From Bacteroidales bacterium UBA4073 (GTDB lineage: Bacteria > Bacteroidota > Bacteroidia > Bacteroidales > Tenuifilaceae), in the NCBI GenBank assembly GCA_002383425.1, contig DFYV01000033.1:821-15732 (forward strand): 14,912 nucleotides of DNA, in the 5' to 3' direction. Made by a program: the position numbers and the translations under genes. The notes below the pieces were generated by a model. The model searched no databases and had not been told where the DNA came from. It saw nothing but the letters and a program-made list of their open reading frames with translations. Positions 13,864 to 14,912 of this stretch are shown here, piece after piece (position 1 is the first letter of the stretch; each line of letters begins with the position of its first letter).

Positions 13864-14912
13864 CTACTTGCCAGCTATTTTTGCCCATGTGTCCTTTAGG
13901 GTTACGGTTCGGTTAAATACCAGGTGTTCAGGGGTTGAGTCATAATCCACGCAGAAGTAACCAAGCCGTTCAAACTGGAACTTATCCAGATGTTTAGCAT
14001 GTTTAAGCGAGGGTTCCAGGTAGCCATCACCAATGGTTAACGAATTGGGGTTGAGCGACGATTTCCAGTCCTGACCTTCGGGAACATCATCGGGATTGGA
14101 TAAGGAAAAAAGCCTGTCGAACATTCGAATTTCGGCTTTAACCGCTTGGGGTACGGAAACCCAGTGGATTGTTCCCTGAACCTTTCGCCCGTCGGGCGAA
14201 TTGCCACCGCGCGAAGCAGGATCGTAGGTGCATCGGAGTTCGGTAATGTTCCCTTGCGCATCCTTGATAACCTCCTCACATTTGATAAAGTATGCGTAGC
14301 GTAAGCGAACCTCCTGACCGGGAGCAAGACGAAAATACTTTTTAGGGGGATTTTCCATAAAGTCATCGCGCTCAATATAAATCTCGCGGCTAAATGGTAC
14401 TGTACGCTTACCAGCCGATACATCTTCAGGGTTATTAATGGCCTCAAGCTCTTCAACTTGTCCATCGGGGTAGTTTGTTATAACCACCTTTAGGGGGTTA
14501 AGTACTGCCATTCGGCGCTCAGCTCGCTTGTTCAAATCCTCACGGATACAGAATTCAAGTAGCGAAAGGTCAATCACGTTATCGCGTTTGGCAACTCCTA
14601 CCTTATCGGCAAAGTAACGTATTGCCTCTGGGGTATAGCCACGCCGGCGTAAGCCACATATAGTTGGCAAGCGTGGGTCGTCCCACCCCATAACCACCTT
14701 ACCCTGTACCAGCTGTAGGAGTTTACGCTTGCTCATTACGGTATAGGTGAGGTTTAGGCGCGCAAATTCGTACTGTTTTGATGGGAAAATTTCCAGCTTT
14801 TCAATAAACCAGTCGTAAAGTGGCCGGTGTACATCGAACTCGAGCGTACAGATGGAATGGGTAACTTGTTCAATGGAGTCCGACTGTCCGTGAGCGTAAT
14901 CGTACATGGGGT
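13864..14912 (-). CDS. glnS: Glutaminyl-tRNA synthetase, C-terminal part (5' end beyond window)
   Basis: The enzyme charges tRNA-Gln with glutamine. The frame enters from the right edge: a Pro codon (14908-14910) precedes the Met at 14905-14907, matching the family's Y-P-M-Y-D-F/Y motif, so that Met is internal. About 349 of roughly 550 residues are present. They include the end of the catalytic domain (T-H-S-I-C-T-L-E-F at 16-24), the class I signature V-M-S-K-R (57-61), [10 protein letters not shown] (74-83), G-L-R-R-R-G-Y (85-91), and the full C-terminal anticodon-binding beta-barrels (T-I-H-W-V-S, F-D-R-L-F). The N-terminal HIGH-type motif lies outside the window. It ends at 13864, and its tRNA substrate gene follows on the same strand. 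Confidence 0.97.
   Translation of the reverse strand, partial: PMYDYAHGQSDSIEQVTHSICTLEFDVHRPLYDWFIEKLEIFPSKQYEFARLNLTYTVMSKRKLLQLVQGKVVMGWDDPRLPTICGLRRRGYTPEAIRYFADKVGVAKRDNVIDLSLLEFCIREDLNKRAERRMAVLNPLKVVITNYPDGQVEELEAINNPEDVSAGKRTVPFSREIYIERDDFMENPPKKYFRLAPGQEVRLRYAYFIKCEEVIKDAQGNITELRCTYDPASRGGNSPDGRKVQGTIHWVSVPQAVKAEIRMFDRLFSLSNPDDVPEGQDWKSSLNPNSLTIGDGYLEPSLKHAKHLDKFQFERLGYFCVDYDSTPEHLVFNRTVTLKDTWAKIAGK

Overview
The window comes from a member of the Bacteroidota, probably a Bacteroidales/Marinilabiliales-type anaerobe or marine relative. The signs are a textbook Bacteroidota promoter (TTTG, 21 nt, TATCTTTG) ahead of a tRNA gene, start codons without Shine-Dalgarno sequences in AT-rich leaders, several lipoprotein and outer-membrane signal peptides, and the bacterial glnS type. 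Species cannot be fixed from the sequence alone. Every gene I can support lies on the minus strand, so transcription runs from right to left.

Layout from right to left (direction of transcription). (1) The C-terminal two thirds of glnS (glutaminyl-tRNA synthetase) enters from the right edge. It is followed about 100 bp later by tRNA-Gln(CUG), which has its own promoter and a strong terminator. (2) A six-gene run from 13478 to 6523 encodes acetyl-CoA C-acetyltransferase (thiolase), an NAD-type short-chain dehydrogenase of the FabG/PhaB class, a sodium:solute symporter, a CoA-transferase of the acetyl-CoA hydrolase/4-hydroxybutyrate CoA-transferase family, and two adjacent ketoacyl-synthase-III-like proteins with altered catalytic residues. 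(3) A small surface-type lipoprotein gene ends in a terminator. (4) A three-gene unit from 5764 to 2797 encodes an outer-membrane beta-barrel, a lipoprotein alpha/beta hydrolase and a SpoIIAA/STAS-like protein, and also ends in a strong terminator. (5) An orphan TPR-like helical repeat protein of unknown function follows. (6) A 738-bp gene-free region is full of symmetric repeats. (7) The N-terminal part of a pRiA4b ORF-3-family protein runs off the left edge.

The genes in (2) to (4) suggest uptake and catabolism of C4-type short-chain (hydroxy/keto) acids. A pore and a surface or periplasmic esterase could release or admit substrate, the symporter imports it, the CoA-transferase activates it, the dehydrogenase interconverts 3-hydroxyacyl-CoA and 3-ketoacyl-CoA, and the thiolase cleaves it to acetyl-CoA. 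The role of the KAS III-like pair is unknown. One keeps only the cysteine of the Cys-His-Asn triad and the other has Cys-His-His, which recalls the heterodimeric PqsB/PqsC arrangement. The whole pathway is inference from gene content.

The most unusual DNA is the gene-free region at 438-1175. It holds a 150-bp nested palindrome with eight TAAGGT-core motifs arranged in mirror symmetry, placed between oppositely oriented clusters of an 11-bp unit (ATGTAGTTAAA).
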